Below are positions 53,019-64,000 of a DNA stretch of 64,000 nt, in pieces (position 1 is the first letter of the stretch; each line of letters opens with the position of its first letter). Below the pieces are notes generated by a model that made no database searches, was not told the DNA's origin, and saw only the letters and a list, made by a program, of their open reading frames with translations. Position numbers and translations under genes: made by a program. Source of the DNA: Rhizobium sullae (GTDB lineage Bacteria > Pseudomonadota > Alphaproteobacteria > Rhizobiales > Rhizobiaceae); assembly GCF_900169785.1 (NCBI RefSeq), contig NZ_FWER01000009.1, forward strand, positions 130,855 to 194,854, written 5' to 3'.

Positions 53019-55301
53019 TCACCCCGCCGAATAAGCTGCGATGGCCGCCATGTTGACAATGTCGGAATCCTTGGCGCCCATCGAGGTGATCTGAACGGCT
53101 TTATCGAGGCCGACAAGGATCGGGCCGATGACCGTCGAGCCGCCGAGTTCCTGCAGCATCTTCGTCGAGATTGAAGCGGAGTGGAAGGCCGGCATGACCA
53201 GCACGTTGGCGGGAGCCGACAAGCGGCAGAACGGGTACTGCTCCATCACCTTGCGGTTCAGCGCCACGTCGGCGGCCATTTCGCCGTCGTACTCGAAATC
53301 GACGCGGCGCTTGTCAAGAATCTTCACCGCTTCACGAACGCGCTCGGAACGTTCGCCCGAAGGATGGCCGAAGGTGGAATAGGCAAGCAGTGCAACGCGC
53401 GGCTGGTAGCCCATGCGACGTGCAAGGCCTGCCGCTTCCTCGGCAATGTCGGCCAGCTCCTCTGCTGTGGGCATATCGTGCACCGCGGTATCCGCGACAA
53501 AGACAGTGCGACCGCGGACAAGCACCAGCGACACCCCGATAACACGGTGGCCCGGCTTCTCATCGATGCAGCGGCGCACATCTTCCAGCGCCGTCGAATA
53601 ATTGCGCGTGATGCCGGTTACCATACCGTCCGCATCGCCGAGCGCCACCATCGTCGCGGCGAAATGATTCCGATCGTTATGGATTAGGCGCTGCGCGTCG
53701 CGGTGCAGATAACCCTTCCGCTGCAGCCGGGCATAAAGATAGTCGGTGTAGGCCTCGATGCGGGTCGATATGCGTGCATTGACGATCTCCAAGCCTGGCC
53801 GGTTGAGATCGATGCCGGCGCGCTCCGCTGTTGCACGGATCAGGTCTTCGCGGCCGAGAAGGAGTGCTGTGCCAAGCTGCTGGTTGGCGTAGGACATTGC
53901 CGCACGCATGACCTGCTCTTCTTCCGCTTCGGCAAAAACCATCCGTTTCGGACGGCGGCGCACCCGCTCGTAAAGGCTCGCAAGCGTCGAGGCGATCGGA
54001 TCGCGCCTTGCCGATAGCTCACGGCGATAGCCGTCCATGTCGGTGATCACCTTGCGGGCGACACCAGTTTCGATCGCAGCTTCCGCCACGGCCGCCGGGA
54101 TTGCCGAAATCAAGCGCGGATCGAAGGGTACCGGAATGATGTACTGCGCGCCGAAGCGCGGCCGGTTGCCCTGATAGGCTGCGACAACGTCGTCCGGCAC
54201 ATCCTCGCGGGCCAGATTGGCAAGCGCCTTGACGGCGGCAATCTTCATCGCGTCGTTGATCGTGGTGGCCCGCACGTCGAGTGCGCCGCGAAAGATGTAT
54301 GGAAAGCCGAGAACGTTGTTGACCTGGTTCGGGTAGTCCGACCGTCCCGTTGCCATGATGGCGTCATCGCGGATGCGGGCGACTTCCTCCGGCGTGATTT
54401 CCGGATCGGGATTCGCCATCGCGAAGATGATCGGCCGGTCGGCCATCGAGCGGATCATTTCTTCAGAAAAGGCGCCCTTCTGCGACAAACCGAGCACGAC
54501 ATCGGCACCCTTCATCGCATCCGCTAGCGTGCGGGCCTTCGTCTTGACCGCGTGTGCCGATTTCCACTGGTTCATGCCTTCGGTGCGGCCCTGATAAATC
54601 GCACCCTTGGTGTCGACGAGGGTGATGTTCTCAGGCGCAAAACCCATCGACTTGATGAGTTCGACACAGGCGATTGCCGCAGCTCCTGCGCCATTGCAGA
54701 CGAGTTTCGTCGTCTTCAGGTCACGTCCCGTCAACTCCAGGGCGTTGATGAGGCCGGCCGTTGCAATGATCGCCGTGCCGTGCTGGTCGTCGTGAAAGAC
54801 CGGAATATCCATCAGCTCGCGCAGGCGCTGCTCGATGATGAAGCAGTCGGGCGCCTTGATGTCCTCCAGATTGATGCCGCCGAAGGAAGGCCCCAGAAAC
54901 CGCACGCAGTTGATGAACTCGTCGACGTTTTCCGTGTCGACTTCGAGGTCGATGGAATCGACATCGGCAAAACGCTTGAAAAGGACGGATTTGCCTTCCA
55001 TGACCGGCTTGGATGCCAAGGCGCCCAGATTGCCGAGACCGAGAATCGCCGTGCCATTGGAGATGACGGCTACCATATTGCCACGTGTCGTATAGTCGTA
55101 GGCAGTGCCCGGATCGGCGGCGATTGCCTTCACAGGCGCCGCGACGCCCGGCGAATACGCGAGCGACAGATCGCGCTGCGTCGCCATCGGCTTCGTCGGG
55201 TTGATTTCCAGCTTCCCGGGCCGTCCCATGGCGTGGAATTCAAGCGCTTCATTGTCGGTAACGGACGTCACCGGCCGTGGCTTCTTTTCGATATCAGGCA
55301 T
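53019..55301 (-). CDS. tme: Malic enzyme fused to phosphotransacetylase-like domain (Tme type)
   Basis: 760 residues. The N-terminal about 430 are malic enzyme: [56 protein letters not shown] and the NAD(P) site [14 protein letters not shown]. The C-terminal about 320 are phosphotransacetylase-like ([20 protein letters not shown]), a fusion typical of alphaproteobacterial malic enzymes, in which the second domain is thought structural or regulatory. It decarboxylates malate to pyruvate. The NADP form (Tme) is assigned because rhizobial tme lies next to mutS; NAD cannot be excluded from sequence alone. Confidence 0.9.
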   Translation of the reverse strand: MPDIEKKPRPVTSVTDNEALEFHAMGRPGKLEINPTKPMATQRDLSLAYSPGVAAPVKAIAADPGTAYDYTTRGNMVAVISNGTAILGLGNLGALASKPVMEGKSVLFKRFADVDSIDLEVDTENVDEFINCVRFLGPSFGGINLEDIKAPDCFIIEQRLRELMDIPVFHDDQHGTAIIATAGLINALELTGRDLKTTKLVCNGAGAAAIACVELIKSMGFAPENITLVDTKGAIYQGRTEGMNQWKSAHAVKTKARTLADAMKGADVVLGLSQKGAFSEEMIRSMADRPIIFAMANPDPEITPEEVARIRDDAIMATGRSDYPNQVNNVLGFPYIFRGALDVRATTINDAMKIAAVKALANLAREDVPDDVVAAYQGNRPRFGAQYIIPVPFDPRLISAIPAAVAEAAIETGVARKVITDMDGYRRELSARRDPIASTLASLYERVRRRPKRMVFAEAEEEQVMRAAMSYANQQLGTALLLGREDLIRATAERAGIDLNRPGLEIVNARISTRIEAYTDYLYARLQRKGYLHRDAQRLIHNDRNHFAATMVALGDADGMVTGITRNYSTALEDVRRCIDEKPGHRVIGVSLVLVRGRTVFVADTAVHDMPTAEELADIAEEAAGLARRMGYQPRVALLAYSTFGHPSGERSERVREAVKILDKRRVDFEYDGEMAADVALNRKVMEQYPFCRLSAPANVLVMPAFHSASISTKMLQELGGSTVIGPILVGLDKAVQITSMGAKDSDIVNMAAIAAYSAG

Positions 55302-55412
55302 TCTTCCTCCAACGTCCTGTGGGTGACGCCTTGCTCTTCCTCAATGGCGGTTGTCATCTATAGCGGCGGGCGGCTAGGGTTGGCACCTGTTTTTTTGGAA
55401 AATTGCACCTCC

Positions 55413-58139
55413 GTGAACCAACGAATAGACGCCAGGAATGAAGCCTTTTCGGCTGCCGAGCTTGCCACGGAGGAAAGCCGTGCTTCGGCCACGCCGATGA
55501 TAGAGCAATTCATCGAGATCAAGGCAAACAACCCCGACTCGCTGCTTTTCTATCGGATGGGCGATTTCTACGAATTGTTCTTCGAAGACGCCTTGGACGC
55601 CTCGCGCGCGCTTGGCATTACGCTCACGAAGCGCGGTCAGCACATGGGGCAGGATATCCCGATGTGCGGCGTTCCCGTGCATGCCGCAGACGACTATCTG
55701 CAGAAGCTGATCGGGCTCGGCTTCCGTGTCGCCGTCTGCGAACAGGTCGAAGACCCGGCGGAGGCGAAGAAGCGCGGCTCGAAATCCGTCGTCAAACGCG
55801 ACGTCATTCGCCTTGTCACGCCGGGCACGATTACCGAAGAAAAGCTGCTATCACCCTCCGAATCGAACTATCTGATGGCGCTTACCCGGATTCGCGGCGC
55901 GAGCGAACCGCTGATGGCGCTGGCCTGGATCGATATTTCTACCGGCGTTTTCCGCCTCGCCGAGACGGAAGGTTCGCGGCTGCTTGCCGATATCCTGCGC
56001 ATCGATCCGCGTGAACTGATCCTGCCGGATACCATGTTTCACGATCCCGAGCTGAAGCCGGTCTTCGACGTGCTTGGCCGCACTGCGGTTCCGCAGCCTT
56101 CCGTGCTTTTCGACAGTGCGACAGCAGAAACCCGCATCTCCCGCTATTTCGGCGTTTCGACGCTCGATGGCTTCGGCACCTTCTCCCGCGCCGAATTGGC
56201 AGCCGCCGCGGCAGCTGTTGCCTATGTCGAAAAGACTCAGATCGCCGAACGCCCGCCACTTGGCAAACCGGAGCGCGAAAGCGGCGCCTCGACGCTCTTC
56301 ATCGATCCCGCGACCCGCGCCAACCTCGAGCTCGCCCGCACGCTTTCGGGGGACCGCAACGGTTCGCTGCTGAAAGCAATCGACCGGACGGTCACCGGCG
56401 GAGGAGCCCGCCTTCTCGCAGAACGGCTGATGTCACCGTTGACCGATCCTGACCGCATCAACGAGCGGCTGGATTCGATCGGCTTCCTGATGGAGGAGCC
56501 GAGGCTTTGCGGCGACCTGCGCGACGCGTTGAAGCACGTGCCGGATATGCCGCGCGCACTGTCCCGCCTCGCGCTTGACCGCGGCGGCCCGCGCGACCTC
56601 TGGGCGATCCGGCAAGGGCTTGGTGCTGCTTCGGATCTCGCGAAGCTGCTCGGCAATTCGCTTTTGCCGGAAGAGCTCGGTGCTGCACTTTCCGGCCTGC
56701 AGGCGCTGCCTTCATCTCTCGAATCTATGCTTACCAAGACTCTCGCCGACGAACTTCCACACTTGAAGCGCGATGGCGGTTTCCTGAGGGACGGCGCCAA
56801 TGCCGAGCTTGACGAAGTGCGGGCGCTTCGCGATCAGTCGCGCCGGGTCATCGCCGGATTGCAATTGCAATATGCCGACGAGACCGGCATCAAGTCGCTG
56901 AAGATCAAGCACAACAATATCCTCGGCTATTTCATCGAAGTGACTGCCGGCAATGCCGGACCGATGACGGATACGGCGGAGGCCAAGGCACGTTTCATCC
57001 ACCGTCAAACCATGGCGAATGCCATGCGCTTTACGACGACCGAGCTTGCCGACCTTGAAAGCCGGATCGCAAATGCCGCAGATCGCGCCTTGCAGATCGA
57101 GCTCGAAGCCTTCGAGCGGATGACGGCTGCCGTTGTCGCTGAAGCCGAGGCGATCAAGGCCGGCGCCCGCGCGCTTGCCGTCATCGACGTTGCCGCGGGT
57201 CTGGCACTGTTGGCCGAGGAGCAGGCCTATTGCCGCCCGCTCGTCGATGCTTCGAAGATGTTTATGATCGAAGGCGGACGCCACCCTGTTGTCGAACAGG
57301 CGCTGCGGCGCCAGTCTTCCGGACCCTTCGTCGCCAATAACTGCGATCTCTCACCTGTCGCGGACGGCAAGGATGGGGCGATCTGGTTGCTGACCGGTCC
57401 GAACATGGGCGGTAAGTCGACATTCCTGCGCCAGAACGCGCTGATCGCCATCCTGGCGCAGATGGGCTCCTTCGTATCCGCAACCTCCGCTCACATCGGC
57501 ATCGTCGACCGGCTTTTCTCCCGTGTCGGCGCTTCTGACGATCTCGCCCGCGGTCGCTCGACCTTTATGGTGGAGATGGTCGAAACGGCGGCCATCCTCA
57601 ACCAGGCGACCGATCGTTCGCTCGTCATCCTCGATGAAATCGGCCGCGGGACTGCAACGTTCGATGGGCTTTCGATCGCATGGGCTGCTGTCGAGCATTT
57701 GCACGAGGCGAACCGCTGCCGTGGCCTCTTCGCAACACATTTCCACGAACTGACGGTGCTATCTGAAAAGCTTGCCCGGCTATCGAACGCCACCATGCGC
57801 GTTAAGGAATGGGATGGCGATGTCATCTTCCTGCACGAGGTGGGACCGGGTGCGGCGGACCGTTCCTACGGCATCCAGGTTGCGCGTCTTGCAGGCCTGC
57901 CAGCGTCCGTCGTCGCGCGCGCCCGCGACGTGCTGACGCGCCTGGAAGATGCCGACCGCAAGAACCCGGCAAGCCAATTGATCGACGATCTGCCGCTCTT
58001 CCAAGTTGCCGTGCGGCGAGAGGATGCCAATCGCGGGCCGTCCAAGATCGAGGAAGCGTTAAGGGGAATGAGCCTCGACGACCTGACGCCGCGCGAGGCG
58101 CTTGACGCGCTTTATGAGCTGAAGAAAAAACTGAAATAG
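55413..58139 (+). CDS. mutS: DNA mismatch repair protein MutS
   Basis: 908 residues from GTG 55413 ([16 protein letters not shown]); the open frame extends far upstream across the malic enzyme gene and is ignored. The mismatch-reading loop is [11 protein letters not shown] at about residue 52-62 after the ATPMIEQF start of the domain. Walker [10 protein letters not shown], Walker [18 protein letters not shown] and the C-terminal helix-turn-helix-like tail are present. It binds mismatches and recruits MutL. It is followed by a small conserved ORF and glnD. Confidence 0.96.
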   Translation: MNQRIDARNEAFSAAELATEESRASATPMIEQFIEIKANNPDSLLFYRMGDFYELFFEDALDASRALGITLTKRGQHMGQDIPMCGVPVHAADDYLQKLIGLGFRVAVCEQVEDPAEAKKRGSKSVVKRDVIRLVTPGTITEEKLLSPSESNYLMALTRIRGASEPLMALAWIDISTGVFRLAETEGSRLLADILRIDPRELILPDTMFHDPELKPVFDVLGRTAVPQPSVLFDSATAETRISRYFGVSTLDGFGTFSRAELAAAAAAVAYVEKTQIAERPPLGKPERESGASTLFIDPATRANLELARTLSGDRNGSLLKAIDRTVTGGGARLLAERLMSPLTDPDRINERLDSIGFLMEEPRLCGDLRDALKHVPDMPRALSRLALDRGGPRDLWAIRQGLGAASDLAKLLGNSLLPEELGAALSGLQALPSSLESMLTKTLADELPHLKRDGGFLRDGANAELDEVRALRDQSRRVIAGLQLQYADETGIKSLKIKHNNILGYFIEVTAGNAGPMTDTAEAKARFIHRQTMANAMRFTTTELADLESRIANAADRALQIELEAFERMTAAVVAEAEAIKAGARALAVIDVAAGLALLAEEQAYCRPLVDASKMFMIEGGRHPVVEQALRRQSSGPFVANNCDLSPVADGKDGAIWLLTGPNMGGKSTFLRQNALIAILAQMGSFVSATSAHIGIVDRLFSRVGASDDLARGRSTFMVEMVETAAILNQATDRSLVILDEIGRGTATFDGLSIAWAAVEHLHEANRCRGLFATHFHELTVLSEKLARLSNATMRVKEWDGDVIFLHEVGPGAADRSYGIQVARLAGLPASVVARARDVLTRLEDADRKNPASQLIDDLPLFQVAVRREDANRGPSKIEEALRGMSLDDLTPREALDALYELKKKLK

Positions 58140-58149
58140 GAGCGCACCG

Positions 58150-58425
58150 ATGTTCATGGAGGGCCTGCTGCGCGAGACCCAAAAGCTCGCCAATATCTTC
58201 ACGGCGATGGAGGCGCTGCGCCTTGCCGACGAGCACGGCAATCCACGCGGCTGGGCCTCGCCCTTCGGCCTGTTGCAGATCACTAGGTGCTGCGCCATCA
58301 TCTCCGATCTTGCCTTTTCGATCGCCAAGGCCGGCTATCGCGAATGCGACAAGGCAACGCTCGACGAAATCGCCAGCGAAACCCGCAAGGTTCTCTATTC
58401 GGTGAATGCGCAAGTCGGCGCTTGA
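58150..58425 (+). CDS. Small hypothetical protein between mutS and glnD
   Basis: 91 residues from ATG 58150, 10 bases after mutS stops. Helical and soluble: LRETQKLANIFTAMEALRLA, then PFGLLQITRCCAIISDLAFS. The paired cysteines near the middle are unusual. No family recognised. The tight spacing to mutS argues for co-transcription; a short gap with no terminator precedes glnD. Confidence 0.6.
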   Translation: MFMEGLLRETQKLANIFTAMEALRLADEHGNPRGWASPFGLLQITRCCAIISDLAFSIAKAGYRECDKATLDEIASETRKVLYSVNAQVGA

Positions 58426-58557
58426 GCGCCAGGCTTCCCGAACCTATCTGCGGCACAGCACCCCGCTCGATTGGCGTGGCAACACCTTTTCGCCAAAATT
58501 AAGGGTTCTTGCAGTATGAAGGCCCGTGTCAAACGCGGGGTAAAGAGGCTATAGCGC

Positions 58558-61455
58558 ATGCAGACGAAACGAGACGCGGTCGCACCGCGCGAACAGGAAG
58601 CCGCTCCGCGCATGGCGACGATGAGTGACATCGATTTCTCGGAAATTCTCGACACGGCCCTTTTGCAAAAGCTCTGCGGCGCCGTTGCTGAAGCCAACAA
58701 GACCCGACCAGACGTCATGCGCTCCGACCTGCTTGCTGTGCTCAAAAAGGCAAGCGGCGACGGCCGCCAAAAGGCGTGCGCGCTTCTCTCTGCCGATGGC
58801 AGCGGGCTAAACTGCGCCCGGCGCATCTCCTGGCTGCAAGACCAGATCACGACGGCACTCTACGAGTTCGTCTGCGCATACGTGTTCCCGAAGCAGAAGG
58901 ACAAGTTCGCCGTGACGGCGGTCGGCGGCTATGGCCGCGATACGCTGGCGCCGGGCTCCGATATCGACCTGCTCTTCCTCTTTCAGCCAAGGCCGGCAGA
59001 GGAGACGCACAAGGCTGTCGAGTTCATGCTCTATGTCCTCTGGGATATGGGCTTCAAGGTCGGCCACGCGACGAGGACGATCGAGGAGTGCATGGCGCTC
59101 TCCAGGTCCGACATGACGATCCGCACGGCGATCCTCGAGATGCGCTACATCTGCGGCCTGAAATCGCTGGCAACGGAACTCGAGACCCGTTTCGACAAGG
59201 AGATCGTGACCGGCACCGGCCCGGAATTCATTGCCGCCAAGCTTGCCGAGCGCGACGAGCGCCACCGCAAGGCAGGCGACACACGCTACCTCGTCGAACC
59301 CAACGTCAAGGAGGGCAAGGGCGGACTTCGCGATCTGCATACGCTCTTCTGGATTTCGAAATACTATTATCATGTCCGAGATACCGTCGAACTCGTCACG
59401 CTCGGCGTTCTCTCCAAGCATGAATACCGCGTTTTCGAAAAGGCCGACGATTTCCTATGGGCCGTGCGCTGCCACATGCACTTCTTGACGGGCAAGGCGG
59501 AGGAGCGGCTTTCCTTCGACATCCAGCGGGAGATTGCCGAAGCGCTCGGATATCATACGCGTCCCGGCCTTTCGGCCGTCGAGCGCTTCATGAAGCATTA
59601 TTTCCTGGTGGCGAAGGACGTCGGCGACCTGACGCGCATCCTCTGCGCGGCGCTCGAAGATCAGCAGGCGAAATCAACGCCGGGGCTCACCGGTGTGATC
59701 AGCCGTTTTGCCCATCGCAGCCGCAAGATCGCCGGCAGCACCGAATTCGTAGAGGATCGCGGCCGCATCGCGCTTGCCAGCCCGGACGTGTTCAAGCACG
59801 ATCCCGTCAGCATCATCCGTCTTTTCCATGTTGCTGATATCAATGGCCTCGAGTTCCATCCCGATGCACTGAAGCGGGTCACGCGATCGCTCAACCTCAT
59901 CGACAACAAACTGCGCGAAAACGACGAGGCGAACCGCCTCTTCATGTCGATCCTCACCTCCAGGGGCGACCCAGCGCTCATTTTGCGTCGCATGAACGAA
60001 GCAGGTGTGCTCGGCCGCTTCATCCCGGAATTCGGCAAGATCGTCGCAATGATGCAGTTCAACATGTACCACCACTATACGGTGGATGAGCATCTGATCC
60101 GCACCGTCGATGTGCTCTCGGAAATCGACAAGGGCAAGGCCGACGACGTGCACCCGCTCGCCAACAAGCTGATGCCAGGGATCGAAGACCGGGAGGCTCT
60201 TTATGTCGCAGTCCTCCTTCATGACATCGCCAAGGGCCGCCAGGAAGACCATTCGATCGCCGGCGCGCGTGTAGCCCGCAAGCTCTGCGCACGCTTCGGC
60301 CTATCCCAAAAGCAGACGGAGCTCGTCGTTTGGCTGATCGAGGAGCATCTAACGATGTCCATGGTTGCCCAGACCCGAGACCTTACCGACCGCAAGACGA
60401 TCACTGACTTCGCCGATCGCGTTCAATCGCTCGATCGCCTGAAGATGCTGCTGGTCCTGACGATCTGCGACATTCGTGCCGTCGGCCCCGGCGTCTGGAA
60501 CGGCTGGAAGGGTCAGTTGTTGCGCACGCTCTATTACGAAACCGAACTGCTGCTTGCCGGCGGCTTTTCGGAGGTGTCGCGCAAGGAGCGCGCCAACTCC
60601 GCGGCCGAAGCGCTGTTCAATGCGCTTTCCGATTGGAGCCAGAAGGATCGTAAGACCTACAGCAAGCTCCACTACCAGCCTTACCTGCTTTCCGTGCCGC
60701 TGGAAGACCAGGTCCGTCACGCCCATTTCATCCGCCAGTCGGACAAGAACGGCCAGGCGCTCGCGACAACCGTGCGAACGGACAGTTTCCACGCGATCAC
60801 CGAAATCACCGTTCTCTCGCCAGACCACCCGCGCCTGCTCGCCGTTATTGCCGGGGCATGTGCGGCCGCTGGCGCTAATATCGTCGATGCACAGATATTC
60901 ACGACGTCGGACGGACGCGCACTGGATACGATCCATGTCAGCCGCGAATTCCAGGACGATGCCGACGAGCTTCGCCGCGCAGGCACGATCGGGCGCATGA
61001 TCGAAGACGTGTTGTCGGGCCGCAAGCGGCTGCCGGAAGTCATCGCTACGCGTACGAAGAACCGCAAGAGGAGCAAGGCCTTCGTCATTCCGCCGTCGGT
61101 CAACATCACCAACAACCTGTCGAACAAGTTCACTGTCATCGAAGTCGAATGCCTTGACCGCACCGGCCTGCTTTCGGAAATCACCGCGATGCTTTCTGAT
61201 CTTTCGCTCGACATCCAGTCCGCCCGCATCACCACCTTCGGCGAAAAGGTCATCGACACCTTCTATGTCACGGATCTCGTCGGTCAGAAGATCTCCAGCG
61301 ACACCAAGCGGGCCAATATCACCGCCCGGCTGAAGGCCGTGATGGCCGGCGAAGAAGATGAGCTCCGCGAACGGATGCCCTCCGGCATCATCGCGCCCGC
61401 CGCCTCCGCGCGGACTTCGCCGCCGAGCGAAAAGAAAGTCGGGTCTACGGCATGA
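58558..61455 (+). CDS. glnD: [Protein-PII] uridylyltransferase / uridylyl-removing enzyme
   Basis: 965 residues; an internal ATG at 58612 is a possible shorter start. Nucleotidyltransferase motif [20 protein letters not shown] at about 122-142, HD-domain [20 protein letters not shown] near 547-566, and two C-terminal ACT domains ([40 protein letters not shown]). GlnD uridylylates PII when glutamine is low and removes UMP when it is high, so it is the primary nitrogen sensor that acts upstream of the RpoN regulon. It overlaps murJ by four bases. Confidence 0.97.
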   Translation: MQTKRDAVAPREQEAAPRMATMSDIDFSEILDTALLQKLCGAVAEANKTRPDVMRSDLLAVLKKASGDGRQKACALLSADGSGLNCARRISWLQDQITTALYEFVCAYVFPKQKDKFAVTAVGGYGRDTLAPGSDIDLLFLFQPRPAEETHKAVEFMLYVLWDMGFKVGHATRTIEECMALSRSDMTIRTAILEMRYICGLKSLATELETRFDKEIVTGTGPEFIAAKLAERDERHRKAGDTRYLVEPNVKEGKGGLRDLHTLFWISKYYYHVRDTVELVTLGVLSKHEYRVFEKADDFLWAVRCHMHFLTGKAEERLSFDIQREIAEALGYHTRPGLSAVERFMKHYFLVAKDVGDLTRILCAALEDQQAKSTPGLTGVISRFAHRSRKIAGSTEFVEDRGRIALASPDVFKHDPVSIIRLFHVADINGLEFHPDALKRVTRSLNLIDNKLRENDEANRLFMSILTSRGDPALILRRMNEAGVLGRFIPEFGKIVAMMQFNMYHHYTVDEHLIRTVDVLSEIDKGKADDVHPLANKLMPGIEDREALYVAVLLHDIAKGRQEDHSIAGARVARKLCARFGLSQKQTELVVWLIEEHLTMSMVAQTRDLTDRKTITDFADRVQSLDRLKMLLVLTICDIRAVGPGVWNGWKGQLLRTLYYETELLLAGGFSEVSRKERANSAAEALFNALSDWSQKDRKTYSKLHYQPYLLSVPLEDQVRHAHFIRQSDKNGQALATTVRTDSFHAITEITVLSPDHPRLLAVIAGACAAAGANIVDAQIFTTSDGRALDTIHVSREFQDDADELRRAGTIGRMIEDVLSGRKRLPEVIATRTKNRKRSKAFVIPPSVNITNNLSNKFTVIEVECLDRTGLLSEITAMLSDLSLDIQSARITTFGEKVIDTFYVTDLVGQKISSDTKRANITARLKAVMAGEEDELRERMPSGIIAPAASARTSPPSEKKVGSTA

Positions 61456-63032
61456 GTCTCGTCAAGAAATTCGCCACCGTCGGCGGCGCGACCCTCGGCA
61501 GCCGCATCTTCGGTTTTGCCCGCGAAACGCTGATGGCGGCGGCTCTCGGCACCGGCCCCATGGCTGACGTCTTCTACGCAGCCTTCCGCTTTCCCAACCT
61601 CTTCCGCCGGTTGTTTGCCGAAGGCGCCTTCAACGCTGCCTTCGTACCGCTCTTCGCCAAGGAGATCGAAGCGAACGGCACGGAAGGAGCAAAGCGGTTT
61701 TCGGAAGAGGTTTTCGGCGTGCTTTTTTCGGTGCTGCTGCTTATCACCATCGTGATGGAGCTTTGCATGCCGCTGCTTGTACGCTTCATCATCGCGCCGG
61801 GCTTTGCCGACGATCCGGACAAGTTCTCGATCACGATCCGCATGGCGGCGGTGATGTTCCCCTATCTCATGTGCATGTCGCTGACGGCGATGATGAGCGG
61901 CATGCTGAATTCGCTACACCACTTCTTCGCCGCAGCGGTCGCGCCGATCTTCCTCAATGTCGTGATGATTGGTGCGCTCTTCTACGCTCTCTATACCGGT
62001 GCGGAACCGCTCGCAACCGCCTGGTATCTCTCCTGGGGCGTGCTGGGGGCCGGTATCCTGCAGCTCGCCGTCGTCTATATCGGGGTCCTTCATGCAGGCA
62101 TGAGCATCGGCTTTCGCTTTCCGCGCATGACGCCGAACGTCAAGCGGCTGCTGATCCTCGCAGTCCCCGCCGCAGTCACAGGCGGCATCACGCAGATCAA
62201 CCAGCTGATCGGCCAGGCGATCGCCTCATCCCGCGACGGTGCCATCGCCGCCCTGCAATATGCGGATCGCATCTACCAGCTGCCGCTCGGCGTCGTTGGC
62301 GTTGCCGTCGGTGTCGTATTGCTGCCGGAGCTTGCCCGCGCTTTGAAGGGCGGCAATCTGCGTGAAGCCGGGAACCTGCAGAACCGTTCAATCGAATTCG
62401 TGCTGTTCCTGACGATCCCCGCGGCCTTCGCCCTTTGGGTCCTTGCCGACGAGATCATCCGCGTGCTTTACGAACGTGGAGCCTTCCATCAGGAGAACAC
62501 AGCGCTCGTCGGTTCGATCCTCGCGATCTACGGCATCGGCCTGCCGGCCTTCGTGCTCATCAAGGCGTTGCAGCCGGGCTTCTATGCCCGCGAGGATACC
62601 AAGACGCCGATGCGCTTTTCGGCCGTTGCCGTCGGCGTTAACTGCGCCACGGCTCTGACGCTTTTCCCCTATCTCGGCGCACCGGGCATCGCGGTGGCGG
62701 AAGCAGCCGCCGGCTGGATCAGCACGGTATTGCTTTTCGCAACGCTGCTGCGCCGCGGCCATCTTAACTGGGAATGGGCGCTGGCCCGGCGGGCGGCTCT
62801 GCTCGTTGTATCGGCATCCGTGATGAGCGGCGGCATCGTTTTCCTGCAGCATCGCTGGGAACCGTGGCTCGCTTCCGGTGCCCATCTGGCGACCAAGGCC
62901 GGTACGCTCGCCCTTTTGATCGCCATTTCGATGATCGTCTATTTCGCGACCGCCTTTTTGATTGGCGGCGCCGATGTCGGCATGATCCGGCGAAACCTCA
63001 ACCGAAAGCCTTCGCCCAAAGCCGAAGGATGA
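61452..63032 (+). CDS. murJ: Lipid II flippase MurJ (MviN)
   Basis: 526 residues, about 14 membrane segments. N-terminal signature [40 protein letters not shown] and [20 protein letters not shown]; these match the lining residues of the MATE/MOP fold in MurJ. It exports lipid II for peptidoglycan synthesis. The order glnD-murJ is conserved in rhizobia. Confidence 0.96.
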   Translation: MSLVKKFATVGGATLGSRIFGFARETLMAAALGTGPMADVFYAAFRFPNLFRRLFAEGAFNAAFVPLFAKEIEANGTEGAKRFSEEVFGVLFSVLLLITIVMELCMPLLVRFIIAPGFADDPDKFSITIRMAAVMFPYLMCMSLTAMMSGMLNSLHHFFAAAVAPIFLNVVMIGALFYALYTGAEPLATAWYLSWGVLGAGILQLAVVYIGVLHAGMSIGFRFPRMTPNVKRLLILAVPAAVTGGITQINQLIGQAIASSRDGAIAALQYADRIYQLPLGVVGVAVGVVLLPELARALKGGNLREAGNLQNRSIEFVLFLTIPAAFALWVLADEIIRVLYERGAFHQENTALVGSILAIYGIGLPAFVLIKALQPGFYAREDTKTPMRFSAVAVGVNCATALTLFPYLGAPGIAVAEAAAGWISTVLLFATLLRRGHLNWEWALARRAALLVVSASVMSGGIVFLQHRWEPWLASGAHLATKAGTLALLIAISMIVYFATAFLIGGADVGMIRRNLNRKPSPKAEG

Positions 63033-63048
63033 ACCGCAGCCTTTGTTA

Positions 63049-63477
63049 TCAGCAGTGGCTCCAGCGCCGCTTCGGCCCGATGTCGACGTGGACGATGCCG
63101 TTGCAGTATCGCCCAATACCGCCGATACCCGGTGCCGTCTGCGCTGCCGCGATGATCGTCCGTTCCGATAGGCCCGGCACGCGGATGTCGGCTGCGTTGC
63201 AATGGCGATGCTGAGAATGCGCGCGGCCGGAATGCGGCCGGTGGCCGGACGTGACCATCGGTCTTCGGCCAGTCTTGGCCGCGATATGCGCGAGAACGGC
63301 TCTGAGTTTTGGCGGGAAGCAGCCGATTCTGACGCTCACGGTCTGAACCGTATAGGGCAGCGATGTCGTGTACTTGAGAAGTCTTACCGGGGGTTTTTTA
63401 CTGTTCTGCGCGCCGGCATTGACGCAACAGGACAAGGTGAACAAGCCAGCAAGAACGAGTGATAAAATCGTATGCAT
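63049..63477 (-). CDS. M15-like peptidase (D-Ala-D-Ala carboxypeptidase-type), secreted
   Basis: 142 residues from ATG 63477, with GGAGGGG nine bases upstream. Signal peptide (ILSLVLAGLFTLSCCVNAGA), then a domain with VTSGHRPHSGRAHSQHRHCN and AADIRVPGL, and C-terminal GIVHVDIGPKRRW. The HxxxxxxD-like spacing and the late VHVD match zinc ligands of small M15/DUF882 peptidases. It probably trims peptidoglycan. Convergent with murJ. Confidence 0.78.
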   Translation of the reverse strand: MHTILSLVLAGLFTLSCCVNAGAQNSKKPPVRLLKYTTSLPYTVQTVSVRIGCFPPKLRAVLAHIAAKTGRRPMVTSGHRPHSGRAHSQHRHCNAADIRVPGLSERTIIAAAQTAPGIGGIGRYCNGIVHVDIGPKRRWSHC

Positions 63478-63499
63478 GACGTCCCCTCCAGATAGAGCG

Positions 63500-63515
63500 C
63501 AGTGGATTTCCACTG
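63500..63515. promoter_or_regulatory. Inverted repeat upstream of the M15-like gene
   Basis: CAGTGGA and TCCACTG around two bases form a 16-base perfect inverted repeat, 22 bases upstream of the start codon. Position and symmetry suit a repressor operator; no regulator is identified. Confidence 0.4.
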
Positions 63516-63852
63516 AGGCTCGGATTGGCGTCGAGAACGTTCATTCGAAAAGTGGCCAATTTGTGAAATTTTATGCCAACTCACTAAGTGAGACACCCTC
63601 ATATTATGGACCTAATTACAAAGTTGATAGCTAAAATTGAGTATAAAATACTCTCTACCATTCGATGAAAATCAAGACCTTGCAACAACGCGCATTAGAG
63701 GGAACAGGCCACCAGGAGAAAGGCGCCATAATTCGAATTAGCGCCGCCGACAATTTAATTTGGCACGATCAAAAAGCTGTCCTGCCGGAGCAAGCTCTTG
63801 ACCAAGTATCGAGTCCCCGCAACAAAAGATCTCTCGAAGCCGGAGTTTATAC
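63516..63852. other. AT-rich intergenic region
   Basis: About 340 bases of AT-rich sequence with no supported gene (a frame at 63665 reads poorly and overlaps the VOC gene in another frame). It should contain promoters for the M15-like and VOC genes, which are divergent. Confidence 0.55.
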
Positions 63853-64000
63853 GTGCGCCAATCCCTCTTCCTGGTCACCCTCGTCATCGATGACTACGAC
63901 CGCGCCAAGGCTTTCTACTGCGGCGCGCTCGGCTTCGACTGCCTACAGGACGAAATGCAGCCGGATGGCAAGCGCTGGGTAGTGGTGAAGCCCAAAGGAG
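63853..64000 (+). CDS. VOC-family protein, 5' part (truncated by window end)
   Basis: A GTG start at 63853, preceded by CGGAG, opens 49 codons: RQSLFLVTLVIDDYDRAKAF, then YCGALGFDCLQDEMQPDGKR, WVVVKPKG. The pattern VIDDYDRAKAFYxxALGF is the N-terminal beta-alpha unit of VOC-fold (glyoxalase-like) proteins. The rest is outside. It is not the start of the VOC gene whose end opens the window, because the two belong to different subtypes. Confidence 0.75.
   Translation, partial: MRQSLFLVTLVIDDYDRAKAFYCGALGFDCLQDEMQPDGKRWVVVKPKG

Noticed and set aside
54552..55412. Frame extending mutS far upstream
   Set aside because: It runs antisense to the malic enzyme gene; the MutS-like sequence starts near 55413.
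55380..55412. Sigma-54-like promoter before mutS
   Set aside because: TGGCAC is present but the GC element at the required spacing is missing.
63665..63982. A 105-codon frame at the right end
   Set aside because: It overlaps the VOC gene in another frame and its second half is uncharacteristic.
1..64000. The window begins and ends in VOC-fold genes, as though it were one gene on a circle
   Set aside because: The two pieces belong to different VOC subtypes and do not join into a coherent protein; the rest is ordinary chromosome.
1..64000. CRISPR arrays, rRNA genes or insertion sequences
   Set aside because: No spaced identical repeats of CRISPR type, no rRNA sequence and no transposase frame were seen.

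Overview
The window is a rhizobial (Rhizobium/Agrobacterium-group alphaproteobacterium) chromosome segment. The evidence is gene content and order typical of that group: rpmH-rnpA-yidC-engB; lptC-lptA-lptB-rpoN-hpf-ptsN; def-fmt-truA; a malic enzyme fused to a phosphotransacetylase-like domain next to mutS and glnD; an OlsB-type ornithine-lipid acyltransferase; and two chemoreceptors ending in NWEEF. The call rests on reading the proteins, not on a database search.

Layout. 1-2711 is chromosome: the end of a VOC/glyoxalase-fold gene, then a class III nucleotide cyclase with a TolB-like domain and TPRs. 2712-14061 is an integrated element of about 11.3 kb, bounded by a perfect 55-bp direct repeat. 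The right copy is the 3' part of an intact tRNA-Arg(ACG); the left copy is an orphan tRNA fragment. The element starts with a tyrosine recombinase split by a frameshift. Its middle carries unknown cargo: a secreted/membrane pair, a lipoprotein, a HEPN-motif candidate, a cupin and decayed ParB-like pieces. Its right third is a leftward phage-type block with an AlpA regulator, two helix-turn-helix proteins, a major capsid protein and several small ORFs. I see no portal, protease, large terminase or tail gene, so it looks like a satellite or defective prophage.

14212-44240 and 44453-63032 are the core chromosome. In order they hold a sensor kinase and chemoreceptor; the rpmH-rnpA-yidC-engB translation and membrane-insertion cluster, with a clear sigma-70 promoter; an ECF sigma/anti-sigma pair next to a fasciclin-domain gene; argB; a PEP-mutase-like enzyme with Ada; a 5'-nucleotidase-like HAD; an EF-hand protein; LOG, dapD and dapE; def-fmt-truA; rmuC; ribokinase; a second chemoreceptor; ptsN, hpf and rpoN with the lpt genes; sppA, ihfB and lapA-like; an RNA-methyltransferase pair with lspA; a hybrid kinase; olsB; malic enzyme; mutS; glnD; and murJ. 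The window ends in an M15-like peptidase and the start of another VOC gene.

How the genes work together. Several short overlaps mark translational coupling: rnpA/yidC, sigma/anti-sigma, fmt/truA, the two RNA methyltransferases with lspA, and glnD/murJ. Nitrogen control is concentrated here (rpoN, ptsN, glnD). Envelope biogenesis is also rich: lptABC, lspA, yidC, murJ and olsB.
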